Shown here in pieces: positions 52,381 through 60,795 of a stretch of 64,000 nt of DNA. The position numbers were made by a program, and so were the translations under genes. The notes under the pieces were generated by a model. The model made no database searches and had not been told where the DNA came from. It saw only the letters and a list, made by a program, of their open reading frames with translations. Location of the stretch: positions 1 through 64,000 of the forward strand of contig NZ_CP065915.1 in assembly GCF_016134045.1 (NCBI RefSeq), given 5' to 3'. The DNA is from Pelagovum pacificum. GTDB taxonomy: Bacteria > Pseudomonadota > Alphaproteobacteria > Rhodobacterales > Rhodobacteraceae. Positions within the stretch are counted from its first letter, which is position 1; each line of letters starts with the position of its first letter.

Positions 52381-54822
52381 TTATTTGTCGAGTGTCGCGG
52401 CGGACAGCTCGACCGCCGCCTCACAGTGCAGGTCGGCCGAGGACAGGCCGGCGTACAGCTTGTAGGTGCCACCGGTGATCCGCCATTTTCCCGCGTCGAC
52501 GTCGAACCATGCGAAGGCCCGCGGCGCTAGCGGGATGGTCAGCTCCTCCGACTCACCCGCGGCGAGCACGACCTTGCGGAACGCCTTCAGCTCCCGCGCC
52601 GGGCGGGGCAGCGGCGCGTCGCGCTCTCCGACGTAGAGTTGTACTACCGTGCTGCCGTCGCGCTCGCCCGTGTTGCGCAGCGAGACGGTCGCCTCCACCC
52701 CGTCGCCAGAGGCCGAGACGGTCAGCCCCTCAACTGCGACCGTGCTGTAGCCGAGGCCGAAGCCGAACGGGAACAGCGGCGTGGTGCCCTGCTGCTCGTA
52801 ATGGCGATGGCCGATGAAGACGCCTTCCTCGTAGCGCACCTTGCCGTCGAGACCGGGGTAGACTTCCGGATCCTGGCTGTGGGTCGGGTTGTCCGACCAC
52901 CGGGCCGGGAAGGTCTGGGGCAGTCGGCCACCCGGTTCGACGTCGCCGGTCAGCACATCGGCGATGGCGTTGCCGCACTCCTGCCCCGGATACCACGCCT
53001 GAAGCACCGCCGGGACCTCGTCGAGCCACGGCATCTCCACCGGGCCACCGGTCTGAAGCACCACGACGGTCGAGGGATTGGCCGCGGCGACCGCGCTCAC
53101 CAGTTCGTCCTGCCGGCCCGGCAGCGCGATGCCGTCGAGGTCGGAGCCCTCGGTGTCCCACTCGCCGGAGCGACCGACGAAGACCAGCGCCACGTCCGCG
53201 TCCTTCGCCGCCTCGGCGGCGGCGGCGATGTCTGCATCGCCGAGCCGGCGCGACACGCCGAAGCGCCAACCGGTCAGGTGCAGGTTGTCGGCAGGCTTGG
53301 TGCGCATCTCGACCACGATCTCCACCGTCTGGCCGGCGGCCAGGTCGCGAGTCGCGGTGATTTCGTCACAACCTTCCTCGAAGAAGGTGCGCCCCTTGGT
53401 CCAGCTGTCCCAGACGTCGATCGCTTCCTCGCCGTCGATCAACATCCGCGCATAGGCCGCGGCATGCAGGCCGAAGCTGTAGGTCCCCGCCTCCTCGGCG
53501 GTGAAACGGGCAGTGATACGGGCGGAGAAATGCTTCGCGTCGACCTTGCCGGCGGCCACACCCTCCAGCCAGAAGGCGACGGAAGGGCCCATCGTCTCGC
53601 TGTGGACCGGCTCGCCGGACAGCGATTCGTTGTCGAAGAAGTCGACCGACAGCCCGTCCTCGATCAGCGGCTCCCATCGGTGGTTCTGGCAGCCCTGCGC
53701 GAAGGTCAGCGCCTTCGCCCCGAACCGCTCGACCAGCCCGTCCCACGGCGAGATGCGGTAGTGCGGGTTCAACTGGGCCGAGCCGCCGCCCATGATCTGC
53801 GCAACCTTCGCGTTCGGCCCGATCACCGCCACCCGCTTCGGCGCGGCGAGCGGCAGTGTGCCCTCGTTCTTCAGCAGCACGGCACCCGCGGCCCCGGCTT
53901 TGCGGATCAGCGCGCGGTGCTCGGCCTTGTCCTCGGCCCGTTCCGTCCACTCCGTCCGGTCGTCAAGCGCACCGGTCCGCTCCATCAGGCGCAGCACGTT
54001 GAGCGCCCGTTCCCGCACCATCGCGGCGTCAACCTCGCCCGCCTCGACGGCGGCGACCAGCTTGTCGCCCCGGTCACGCGTCGGGCCCGGCATCTCGAGG
54101 TCGAGGCCCGCGTTCACCGTCGGCGCGGTTGAGCGCGACCCGAACCAGTCCGACATGACAACGCCGTCATAGCCCCACTCCTGGCGCAGCACGGTAGTCA
54201 GCAGCCATTCGTTCTCGGCCGTGTAGGTGCCGTTCAGCTTGTTGTAGGAGGACATGATGCCCCACGTTCCGGCCTCCTTCACCGCCGCCTCGAACGGGCG
54301 AAGGTAGATCTCGCGCAGGCTCCGCTCGTCCACCTCCGAGTTCATGGTCGTTCGCTCGATTTCGGACTCGTTGCCGGCGAAGTGCTTGATCGTCGCCGAG
54401 ACGCCACCCTCCTGCAGCCCCCTGACATAGCCGACGGCCAGCGCGGCGGTCAGTTCGGGGTCTTCCGAGTAGCATTCGAAATTTCGGCCGTTGGTGACGG
54501 AGCGGTGGATGTTCACCGTCGGCGCGAGCGAAACATGCGCGCCTTTGGAGTGGACCTCTTCCGCCAATGCGCCGCCGATCTGCTGCGCCAGCGCAGGATC
54601 CCAGGTCGCACCGATCGCGATACCGACGGGGAAGGCCGCCGCCGTCACGCCGCCCACCAGTGACCCGCCGCCGCGCGCGCCGTTCGGCCCGTCGGTGACC
54701 CGCAGCTTCGGAATGTCGAGCCGCTCGATGGCGGGCAGGGACCAGAAGTCCTCCCCGGACAGGAGCATCACCTGCTCTTCGAGGGGCATGCGGTCGACGA
54801 GATCTTCGATGCGGTTCGACAT
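52381..54822 (-). CDS. GH3 family beta-glucosidase with PA14 insert
   Basis: The 813-aa product is a glycoside hydrolase of family 3 with the catalytic barrel first. The substrate loop is RVTDGPNGARGGG; KHFAGNESE supports the active site; the nucleophile is Asp225 in VVMSDWFGS. After the second domain starts (GAVLLKNEGTLPL, VAVIGPNA) a PA14-like beta domain is inserted (about 390-540: GTYSFGLHAAAYARMLIDGEE). A fibronectin-III-like end follows (LRNTGERDGSTVVQLYVGE). No signal peptide is seen, so it is probably cytoplasmic and splits imported oligosaccharides. GGAAAGG supports the start. Confidence 0.93.
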   Translation of the reverse strand: MSNRIEDLVDRMPLEEQVMLLSGEDFWSLPAIERLDIPKLRVTDGPNGARGGGSLVGGVTAAAFPVGIAIGATWDPALAQQIGGALAEEVHSKGAHVSLAPTVNIHRSVTNGRNFECYSEDPELTAALAVGYVRGLQEGGVSATIKHFAGNESEIERTTMNSEVDERSLREIYLRPFEAAVKEAGTWGIMSSYNKLNGTYTAENEWLLTTVLRQEWGYDGVVMSDWFGSRSTAPTVNAGLDLEMPGPTRDRGDKLVAAVEAGEVDAAMVRERALNVLRLMERTGALDDRTEWTERAEDKAEHRALIRKAGAAGAVLLKNEGTLPLAAPKRVAVIGPNAKVAQIMGGGSAQLNPHYRISPWDGLVERFGAKALTFAQGCQNHRWEPLIEDGLSVDFFDNESLSGEPVHSETMGPSVAFWLEGVAAGKVDAKHFSARITARFTAEEAGTYSFGLHAAAYARMLIDGEEAIDVWDSWTKGRTFFEEGCDEITATRDLAAGQTVEIVVEMRTKPADNLHLTGWRFGVSRRLGDADIAAAAEAAKDADVALVFVGRSGEWDTEGSDLDGIALPGRQDELVSAVAAANPSTVVVLQTGGPVEMPWLDEVPAVLQAWYPGQECGNAIADVLTGDVEPGGRLPQTFPARWSDNPTHSQDPEVYPGLDGKVRYEEGVFIGHRHYEQQGTTPLFPFGFGLGYSTVAVEGLTVSASGDGVEATVSLRNTGERDGSTVVQLYVGERDAPLPRPARELKAFRKVVLAAGESEELTIPLAPRAFAWFDVDAGKWRITGGTYKLYAGLSSADLHCEAAVELSAATLDK

Positions 54823-55006
54823 GGCGTGGCCTTTCCCGGTCGTTCGCCCCGGTGTGCGACATGCCTTCAGCCTGTGCAACGCCGTCTGCCTGTGCGCATG
54901 TCGTGTGCCGCCATGATGTCATTCAAACTTCATCATTTCGGGGCGGGCGGACACTCGCACTTTCGTGGCGAGGGGGGTAACTTGGCGCCGACCGAAAGGA
55001 ATGCCC

Positions 55007-55429
55007 ATGCAACGTCGCCATTTCCTGTCCTCCGCCCTCGCCACCCTCGCCACGCCGGCCCTTGCGCAGAGCGTGGCGACGACCGACGGTATCCGGCTGA
55101 GAGAGCTTTACGACGGTCACGACCTGTCCCCCCTCGCGCAGGAGCTGATGGGTCAGCGAGTCTCCGTGATGGGCTTCATGGCCCCGCCGCTGAAGGCTGA
55201 GTCCCAGTTCTTCGTGCTGACCAAGATGCCGATGGCCGTCTGCCCGTTCTGCGAGTCGAGCGCGGACTGGCCGAACGACATCCTCGCCGTCTACACGAAG
55301 CGGACCGTCGACGTGGTGCCCTTCAACGTCGGCATCTATGCCGAGGGTATCCTCGAATACGGCGAATACCGGGACCCCGAGACCGGCTTCGTCAGCATGG
55401 TCCGGCTCGTCGACTCCGTCTATGCCTGA
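55007..55429 (+). CDS. Small secreted protein with CPFC motif, ABC-cluster partner
   Basis: The 140-aa product has a signal peptide with paired Arg (MQRRHFLSSALATLATPALA), perhaps Tat-dependent. The mature part contains MAVCPFCESSADWP with a CxxC pair, and VPFNVGIYAEGILEYGEYRD, suggesting a small OB-like barrel. It resembles, from memory, DUF3299-type proteins that sit beside MacB-like ABC genes. I start at the second ATG because AAAGGA abuts the first. Its stop overlaps the start of the ATPase gene, so the three genes are one unit. Confidence 0.72.
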   Translation: MQRRHFLSSALATLATPALAQSVATTDGIRLRELYDGHDLSPLAQELMGQRVSVMGFMAPPLKAESQFFVLTKMPMAVCPFCESSADWPNDILAVYTKRTVDVVPFNVGIYAEGILEYGEYRDPETGFVSMVRLVDSVYA

Positions 55430-56099
55430 CAGCTCCGGCCCCGCGCTGGATGTTCGCGACCTCGTCGTCACCGGCGAGCGTGGGCGCAACATCCTCGAGA
55501 TCGACCGGCTCGACCTCGCCCCTGGCACCGCGCTCGGGATCGAGGGGCCGTCGGGCGCGGGCAAGTCCACGTTGCTCTTCGCGCTCGCGGGGCTGGCGGA
55601 GCGGGCGACCGGCAGGGTCAGCTGGAACGGCACCGACCTGCTGTCGCTGTCCGCCGATCGCCGCACACGTTTCCGGGCCGAAAGCATCGGCCTGATCTTC
55701 CAGGACTTTCTGCTGTTCGACGAACTCGGCCCCGCTGCCAATGCCGGGCTCCAGTCGCTGTTCGCGCCGAAGGCGAAGCGCGCCGGACTGAAGGACCGCG
55801 CCGCCGCCGTTCTCGCACGCCTCGGCGTGCCGTCCGAAGCCCGGACCGTCGCCAGCTTCTCCGGCGGGGAACGTCAGCGAGTCGGCATCGCCCGCGCGCT
55901 CGCCCACGACCCTGCGATCCTGCTGGCGGACGAGCCGACCGCGAACCTGCACCGCGCCGCCTCCGACGCGCTGACCGATGACCTGCTCGCCGACGTGCGC
56001 GAACGTGGCCGAACCCTGATCGTCGTCAGCCACGACGAACGGCTCTTGTCGCGCATGGACCGGCGGCTGCGCATCGCCGACGGGAGACGCGTGGCATGA
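55422..56099 (+). CDS. ABC transporter ATP-binding protein (MacB/LolD type)
   Basis: The 225-aa product has Walker A EGPSGAGKST, Q-loop FQDFLLFDEL, signature FSGGERQRVGIARAL, Walker B ILLADEPTANL and H-loop VVSHDE. This pattern and length fit the LolD/MacB/FtsE group, which drives mechanotransmission rather than classical import. It overlaps the upstream CPFC protein gene by 8 bp and the permease gene by 4 bp. Confidence 0.9.
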   Translation: MPDSSGPALDVRDLVVTGERGRNILEIDRLDLAPGTALGIEGPSGAGKSTLLFALAGLAERATGRVSWNGTDLLSLSADRRTRFRAESIGLIFQDFLLFDELGPAANAGLQSLFAPKAKRAGLKDRAAAVLARLGVPSEARTVASFSGGERQRVGIARALAHDPAILLADEPTANLHRAASDALTDDLLADVRERGRTLIVVSHDERLLSRMDRRLRIADGRRVA

Positions 56100-57406
56100 G
56101 GGGAGTCTGGCTCGACCTTCCCGCCACGGCGCAGGACATCCTGATTCTCATCGCGCTCCTGCTCCCGGCGCTGCTTACCGCGCTGATCGTGCTGCGCGGC
56201 TTCGCGCCCGGTTCCCTTGTCAGGGCGCTGCTCTGGCGGTTCCGCTGGGCGAACGCGGTCTTCGTCGCGCTGATCGCCATCTCCGTCGGTATGGGCATCG
56301 GCCTGATTGCGCAGGAGCGTGGATTGCGCCGCGGCACCGCGCAGGCGGCGGACAAGTTCGACATGATCGTCAGCGCGCCCGGCTCCGAGATGACGATGAT
56401 GCTGGCCGCCGTCTTCCTGCAACCCTCCGCCGTGCCGCTGCTCGACGGCGACACATACAACGCCGTCTCGACGAACCCCCGCGTCGACGTCGCCGCCCCG
56501 CTCGCCTTCGGCGACAGCCACGACGGATCGCCGGTCATCGGCACGACGGCGGACTTCGTCACCTACCTCTCCGAAGATCAGGTCGAGGGCCGGATGTGGA
56601 CCGACACGTTCGAGGCGATCGTCGGCGCGGGCACCTCGCTCGAGATCGGCGACAGCTTCGTGCCCGCCCATGGCCACGGTGATGCGGCTGACCACGGCGC
56701 ACACGGCGACAGCTACACGGTCGTCGGGAAGATCCCGCGCAACGGCTCACCGTGGGATCGCGCGATCATGGTTCCGGTCGAATCCGTCTGGGCGATCCAC
56801 GGTCTTGCCGACGGCCACGCGCCGGATGCCGAGGACCGCCTCGGCCCGCCCTATGACGCCGACTTTTTCCCCGGCACGCCTGCCATCGTGGTCCGCGCCA
56901 CCAGCCTGCCGGACACCTACGCGCTGCGGTCGGAGTTCAGCCGCGACGGCGAGACGATGGCCTTCTTCCCCGGCGCGGTGCTCGCCAACCTCTACCGGAT
57001 CATGGGCGACGTGCGGCAGGCGATGTCGCTGATGACGCTGGTCACGCAGGTGCTTGTCGCGGCGAGTGTCCTGCTCGGTCTCTTCATCCTGTCCCGCCTG
57101 TTCCAGCGCCAGCTCGCGCTGCTGCGCGCCATCGGCGCGCCGGCGCGGTTCGTCATGGCTGTGGTCTGGTCCTATGCGGCGGGACTGCTCGCGACGGGCT
57201 CGATCCTCGGCCTCGGCACCGGCTATCTCGCCGCCGCGATCCTGGGTCGCGTGGTGACCGCCCGCACCGATATCCTCGTCACCGCGTCGATCGGGTGGAG
57301 CGAAGTCCACCTTGTCGCTGGCTTCCTGTCGGCCACGGCGGTGCTGTCGCTCGTCCCGGCGTGGTCGGTGCTGCGCGCCCCGGTGATGCGGGCGATCAGG
57401 TCCTGA
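56096..57406 (+). CDS. FtsX/MacB-like ABC transporter permease with His-rich loop
   Basis: The 436-aa product has N-terminal membrane helices (about 14-36 and 52-72), a large periplasmic part (about 75-300), and three C-terminal helices ending near residue 436, as in FtsX-fold permeases. The periplasmic part contains AHGHGDAADHGAHGD (191-205), a His/Asp cluster (His192, 194, 200, 203) that looks like a metal-binding loop. The last helices include LLRAIGAPARFVMAVV, the usual coupling region. The function may involve envelope metal homeostasis (inference). The 3' end overlaps the convergent LacI gene by 11 bp. Confidence 0.85.
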   Translation: MRGVWLDLPATAQDILILIALLLPALLTALIVLRGFAPGSLVRALLWRFRWANAVFVALIAISVGMGIGLIAQERGLRRGTAQAADKFDMIVSAPGSEMTMMLAAVFLQPSAVPLLDGDTYNAVSTNPRVDVAAPLAFGDSHDGSPVIGTTADFVTYLSEDQVEGRMWTDTFEAIVGAGTSLEIGDSFVPAHGHGDAADHGAHGDSYTVVGKIPRNGSPWDRAIMVPVESVWAIHGLADGHAPDAEDRLGPPYDADFFPGTPAIVVRATSLPDTYALRSEFSRDGETMAFFPGAVLANLYRIMGDVRQAMSLMTLVTQVLVAASVLLGLFILSRLFQRQLALLRAIGAPARFVMAVVWSYAAGLLATGSILGLGTGYLAAAILGRVVTARTDILVTASIGWSEVHLVAGFLSATAVLSLVPAWSVLRAPVMRAIRS

Positions 57407-58418
57407 GCAGCGTCTCGCCGGTGCTCAGCGTCGGCGTGAGCTCTTCCTTCACCGCCTCGGCGGAGGGGTCCTCCTGCCGCGCGAGCACCAGCCGCGCCGC
57501 CCGTTCGCCGATCTGGCGGCGGCACGCGTCCATCGTGGCGAGCCGCTGCGGCAGTCCGTCGATCAGATCGACCCCGTTGAACCCCGCAAGCCCGACCTGC
57601 CCCGGCACGTCGATCCCCTGGTCGAGCAGGTGGATCAGTCCGCCGGCACCGATCATGTCGTTGCTGTAGTAGATGAAGTCGAGGTCAGGCGTCCGCGACA
57701 GCATCGCCTGCGTCAGCTCACGCCCCTTGGCGAGCGCGGAGCCGCCCGAGTAGAACTCGCTGTCCGCGATCTCGAGGCCCGCCTTGGCGAGCGCCCGCGT
57801 GAAGCCCTCGAACCGCTTCCGGGCGCGGTAATCCAGCGGCATCTTCGTCCCGATGAAGCCGACCCGGCGATAGCCCGCCTCGACGATGCTCTCGCCCATG
57901 ATCCGCCCGGCCCGGCGGTGCGAGATGCCGACGCAATTGTCGATCGGCTCTCCGTCGGTATCCATGATCTCGACAACGGGGCAATCGGCGCGGGCCAGCA
58001 TCGCCCGGCTCGCCTCGCTGTGCTCCAGCCCGGCAACGATCACGCCGGACGGCCGCCACGAGAGCATCTCGAACAGGACCTTCTCTTCCTTCTCGGGCAG
58101 GTAGTCGGTGAGCCCGACGACCGGCTGCAACTCGCTGTCCTCCAGCGCCTCGGAGATCCCGGACAGAACCTCCGGAAAAACGAGGTTCTTGAACGACGGG
58201 ATGACCACGGCGACAAGGTTCACCCGGCTCGACGCCAGCGCCCCCGCGATCTTGTTCGGCACGTAGCCGAGCGCCTTGGCCGCCTCGCGCACCCGCTCGC
58301 GCGTCGCCTCGCTGACGTCGCCCTTGTTGCGCAGCACCCGGCTGACGGTCATCTCGCTCACGCCCGAGGCTTCGGACACGTCCCTCAGCGTCAGCGGTCG
58401 TCTCGGCGGCTTGTTCAC
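57396..58418 (-). CDS. LacI-family transcriptional regulator (GntR-gluconate-like)
   Basis: The 340-aa product starts with a LacI HTH (LTLRDVSEASGVSEMTVSRV, then the hinge YVPNKIAGALAS). The sugar-binding domain begins NLVAVVIPSFKNLVFPEVL and ends with LATMDACRRQIGERAARL. The sequence is most like the gluconate-type LacI regulators (GntR of enteric bacteria). Its effector and targets are not visible; no sugar operon adjoins it, although a gluconate-5-dehydrogenase-like gene lies at 18.6 kb and a GH3 gene at 52.4 kb. It converges on the ABC permease. Confidence 0.9.
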   Translation of the reverse strand: MNKPPRRPLTLRDVSEASGVSEMTVSRVLRNKGDVSEATRERVREAAKALGYVPNKIAGALASSRVNLVAVVIPSFKNLVFPEVLSGISEALEDSELQPVVGLTDYLPEKEEKVLFEMLSWRPSGVIVAGLEHSEASRAMLARADCPVVEIMDTDGEPIDNCVGISHRRAGRIMGESIVEAGYRRVGFIGTKMPLDYRARKRFEGFTRALAKAGLEIADSEFYSGGSALAKGRELTQAMLSRTPDLDFIYYSNDMIGAGGLIHLLDQGIDVPGQVGLAGFNGVDLIDGLPQRLATMDACRRQIGERAARLVLARQEDPSAEAVKEELTPTLSTGETLLRT

Positions 58419-58586
58419 GGTCTTGCCCGTCCTTCTCCCTTGGTCGTCCGCACCTTACCGCTACCCCAAGGGCCTTGTCCAAACGATCCGCGACATGCCG
58501 ATTTGCACAGGCGCGCCGCAATCCACGGCGTGACGACGCCTCACGCGTTGACCGATCGCCCAGAACGGGGCAATCAGGGGCCCGGC

Positions 58587-58663
58587 GGCCCCGTGGCTCA
58601 ACTGGATAGAGCAGCCCCCTCCTAAGGGGCAGGTTGCAGGTTCGAATCCTGCCGGGGTCACCA
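58587..58663 (+). tRNA. tRNA-Arg (anticodon CCU)
   Basis: The 77-nt sequence folds into a cloverleaf. The acceptor arms are GGCCCCG and CGGGGTC with one G-U pair. The anticodon stem is GCCCC/GGGGC with loop CTCCTAA giving anticodon CCU. The T arm is GCAGG/CCTGC, and CCA is encoded. It reads AGG, a rare codon in GC-rich genomes. Such tRNA genes are common integration sites, but no integrase or duplicated 3' end is seen here. Confidence 0.96.
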
Positions 58664-58719
58664 TCCGGACGACGCGGCCGGACGGGCGCGGTCGACCGGG
58701 ATGAGGAGAAGGAAGGTCC

Positions 58720-59364
58720 ATGAACCGTTTGGCGAGCATGTTCTCCGGCAGGGGCCGGCTCTTCACGGACGAGGACCGGGCCGGGTTCTTCGCGCTCGAT
58801 GACATCGCGCAGGTGCGCGCCGGCACCATCCGTGGCCCGTTCAAGGACTGGACGGTCTCGGGCAAGGTACTCTGTGGCGGCTACACCAGCATCAATGGGG
58901 TGCTGAACGCGCGCGGCGACGTGACCTTCGGGCGTTACTGCGCGTTCGGGCGCTACAATTCCTTCATCTCCGGCAACCACCGCACCGACATGCCGAACCA
59001 GCAGATCTGGCTCAGCCAGCGCTTCGGGTTCGAGGTCCCGGCCGAGAGCAAGGGCCCGATCGAGATCGGGCACAACGTGTGGGTCGGCGACAAGGTGAAC
59101 GTGTTGTCCGGCGTTCAGGTCGGCCATGGCGCGGTGCTGGCCGCCGGTGCGACCGTCACGAAGGATGTGGAGCCCTTCACCATCGTCGGCGGCAACCCGG
59201 CGAAGCCGATCCGCAAGCGCTTCACCGACAAGACCATCGCGCAACTGCTGAAGATCGCGTGGTGGGACTGGGACGATGAGCGGATCTCGCGCAACAAGGA
59301 CTTCTTCGAGACGTCTATCCCGCACGACCGCAACGTCGATCTGCTGTCGATCGTGAAGGCCTGA
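58720..59364 (+). CDS. Hexapeptide-repeat acyltransferase (CatB/Vat-like)
   Basis: The 214-aa product is a left-handed beta-helix acyltransferase. Hexapeptide turns run through YTSINGVLNARGDVTFG and IEIGHNVWVGDKVNVLSGVQVGHGAVLAAGATVT. The catalytic His is probably in FISGNHRTDM. The tail VEPFTIVGGNPAKPIRKRF is typical of the CatB/Vat group. Relatives acetylate chloramphenicol or streptogramin, but many act on sugars; no resistance role is claimed. GGAGAAGGAAGGTCC is a strong ribosome site. tRNA-Arg lies directly upstream. Confidence 0.85.
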   Translation: MNRLASMFSGRGRLFTDEDRAGFFALDDIAQVRAGTIRGPFKDWTVSGKVLCGGYTSINGVLNARGDVTFGRYCAFGRYNSFISGNHRTDMPNQQIWLSQRFGFEVPAESKGPIEIGHNVWVGDKVNVLSGVQVGHGAVLAAGATVTKDVEPFTIVGGNPAKPIRKRFTDKTIAQLLKIAWWDWDDERISRNKDFFETSIPHDRNVDLLSIVKA

Positions 59365-59385
59365 GGTCCGGCGCCCGCGAGGGCG

Positions 59386-60090
59386 TCAGACCATCTTGAT
59401 AACGCCCTTGTCGATGGCGAGCATGTAGCCCTGCCGCGCGATGTTCTTCACCAGAAGCTCGGAGATCATCTGGTTGCCCAGACTGTCGCGCAGCCGCTTG
59501 ATCCGCGTCGCGCCGGCGGCTTCCTCGCAATCCGATTCCGACCGGCCGGAGATCACGGATTCGATCTGCGCCCCGGTCATCACCTCGTCGTCGAGCCGAG
59601 CCTCGGCAAGCACCGACAACGTCTCGATCGCGGCGGCGGTCAGCTTGAACTCGAAATTGTTCAGATAGACGAGGTTCTGATCCCGCGCGATCATCAGCGA
59701 GTTCACCTCGATGCCCTTTTGCTCGATTTTGCCCATCCGCCGGTTCAGCACGATCAGCATGACGAGGAAGGCGACCGCCGCGATCAGCAGCGCCGTCGCG
59801 AAGACGAGCAGGACGAAGATGACGAAGCGATAGCTCGTCAGCGTCTCCGAAAAGGCGGTCCCCGACTGCGCGATGATCTCGAGCAGCTTGATTTCCGCCT
59901 GGTTGGTCAGATCGTCGTTTTCGACGAAGAGTTGCTCGACGCGAGCGTTGAAGGCGTTCGCGTCGGGCAGGTTCACAAACAAGAGGACAGCGGCAGCGCC
60001 GAGGATCAGCACGATCGCCGCGATACCCGCAGTGACCACCTTTACCCCGGTCTGACGTGTCTCAATAGCGGAGGTAGAATTCTCCCGCAT
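59386..60090 (-). CDS. Membrane-anchored winged-helix protein (ToxR-like, reversed order)
   Basis: The 234-aa product has two N-terminal membrane segments (about 17-40 and 88-112) with a short periplasmic loop between. A cytoplasmic C-terminal region (about 125-234) resembles an OmpR-type winged helix: LNNFEFKLTAAAIETLSVL, RIKRLRDSLGNQMISELLV and IARQGYMLAID fit the core, recognition helix and wing. DNA-binding control from the membrane is therefore likely, but with the helices before rather than after the DNA-binding domain. AGGAGAGCGA precedes the ATG. It overlaps the upstream secreted-protein gene by 29 bp. No receiver domain is present. Confidence 0.7.
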   Translation of the reverse strand: MRENSTSAIETRQTGVKVVTAGIAAIVLILGAAAVLLFVNLPDANAFNARVEQLFVENDDLTNQAEIKLLEIIAQSGTAFSETLTSYRFVIFVLLVFATALLIAAVAFLVMLIVLNRRMGKIEQKGIEVNSLMIARDQNLVYLNNFEFKLTAAAIETLSVLAEARLDDEVMTGAQIESVISGRSESDCEEAAGATRIKRLRDSLGNQMISELLVKNIARQGYMLAIDKGVIKMV

Positions 60091-60343
60091 TCGCTCTCCT
60101 GGATTCGGCACCGGACTGGTCGAAAGTGCCGAGGACTTCAAGCAGTTGCCAGCCCGCAGAGGCGAGTCGCCCCTCGAGTTCCGACGTGGCATCGCTCACA
60201 GTACACGACCCGTTGATCTCTGCCACACCGTATTGGAGGCGGAGCGGATCGTCCTGTTTTGCCTTGTAATCAGCGAAACATTCCGCACTCGCGGTCGTCG
60301 CGCCGAGGAGAACAAACGTAATGATGAGTAGTATGTTTTTCAT
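60062..60343 (-). CDS. Small secreted hypothetical protein
   Basis: The 93-aa product has a signal peptide (MKNILLIITFVLLGATTASAE) and a 72-aa mature part with two Cys (ECFADY and GSCTVS) and a conserved-looking end (GWQLLEVLGTFDQSG, NAGEFYLRY). From memory similar proteins of unknown role occur in other Rhodobacteraceae. Its ATG overlaps the stop of the upstream 83-aa frame (ATGA), and its 3' end overlaps the winged-helix gene. It could be a periplasmic partner of that regulator (inference from position). Confidence 0.7.
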   Translation of the reverse strand: MKNILLIITFVLLGATTASAECFADYKAKQDDPLRLQYGVAEINGSCTVSDATSELEGRLASAGWQLLEVLGTFDQSGAESRRANAGEFYLRY

Positions 60344-60591
60344 GGCTCGACCCTGACGTCAGCCGCGATGCTATTCAATATCCCGGCGCGTTCAACGGGC
60401 ATGATAGGGGATAGCAGGTCCGTGATATTGCCCGCAAAAGCGCTTCGCCCCATCTCTCTCCTCACAGAAGCGGCTGCATCCGCGGCGGGCAGGGCACCAC
60501 TCCGACCTGAACGCCGAAGCTGCAGGATTTTTCTGCCGCGGCGTTCCGGCGCCGCATTTTCAGACCCTGGCGCCTGACGCGCCGCGGACAT
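60340..60591 (-). CDS. 83-aa hypothetical protein upstream of the regulator pair
   Basis: The 83-aa product is basic at the N terminus (APERRGRKILQLRRSGRSG) and helical after about residue 38 (NITDLLSPIMPVERAGILNSIAADV). There is no signal peptide. The main support is the ATGA overlap with the next gene. Against it, no clear ribosome site precedes the ATG. I do not recognise the family. Confidence 0.45.
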   Translation of the reverse strand: MSAARQAPGSENAAPERRGRKILQLRRSGRSGALPAADAAASVRREMGRSAFAGNITDLLSPIMPVERAGILNSIAADVRVEP

Positions 60592-60607
60592 TTCAGGAAG
60601 ACCGGGC

Positions 60608-60752
60608 CTGCGTCACTCCGCAGGGTCCGACATTGGAGACCGGGGAGCGGCCATTACACGCCAGCCGCTCCGGGCATTCGGTTTCGAGCAGTGACGCGCC
60701 GTCGAAGGCGCGCCGCAGGAGCGGTGGGGGGCTCGGACATGGTCCCCCACCG
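60608..60752 (+). other. Hairpin-rich leader of rnhB
   Basis: Three perfect inverted repeats follow one another: CTGCG/CGCAG (60608-60623), GGAGCGGC/GCCGCTCC (60644-60671) and CGGTGGGGG/CCCCCACCG (60722-60752). They lie in the 200-bp gap between the 83-aa frame and rnhB, where promoters for both directions must lie. They could structure the rnhB leader or an unannotated RNA. Confidence 0.5.
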
Positions 60753-60795
60753 TCTTGCCTTCGCCGGGCGTCCCCGGCAGATGAGGGGCATGACC

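Noticed and set aside
58587..58720. Integration site at tRNA-Arg
   Set aside because: No integrase, no duplicated tRNA 3' end and no composition shift nearby.
58720..59364. Antibiotic-resistance acetyltransferase
   Set aside because: The hexapeptide family includes many sugar acetyltransferases; nothing in the context supports a resistance role.
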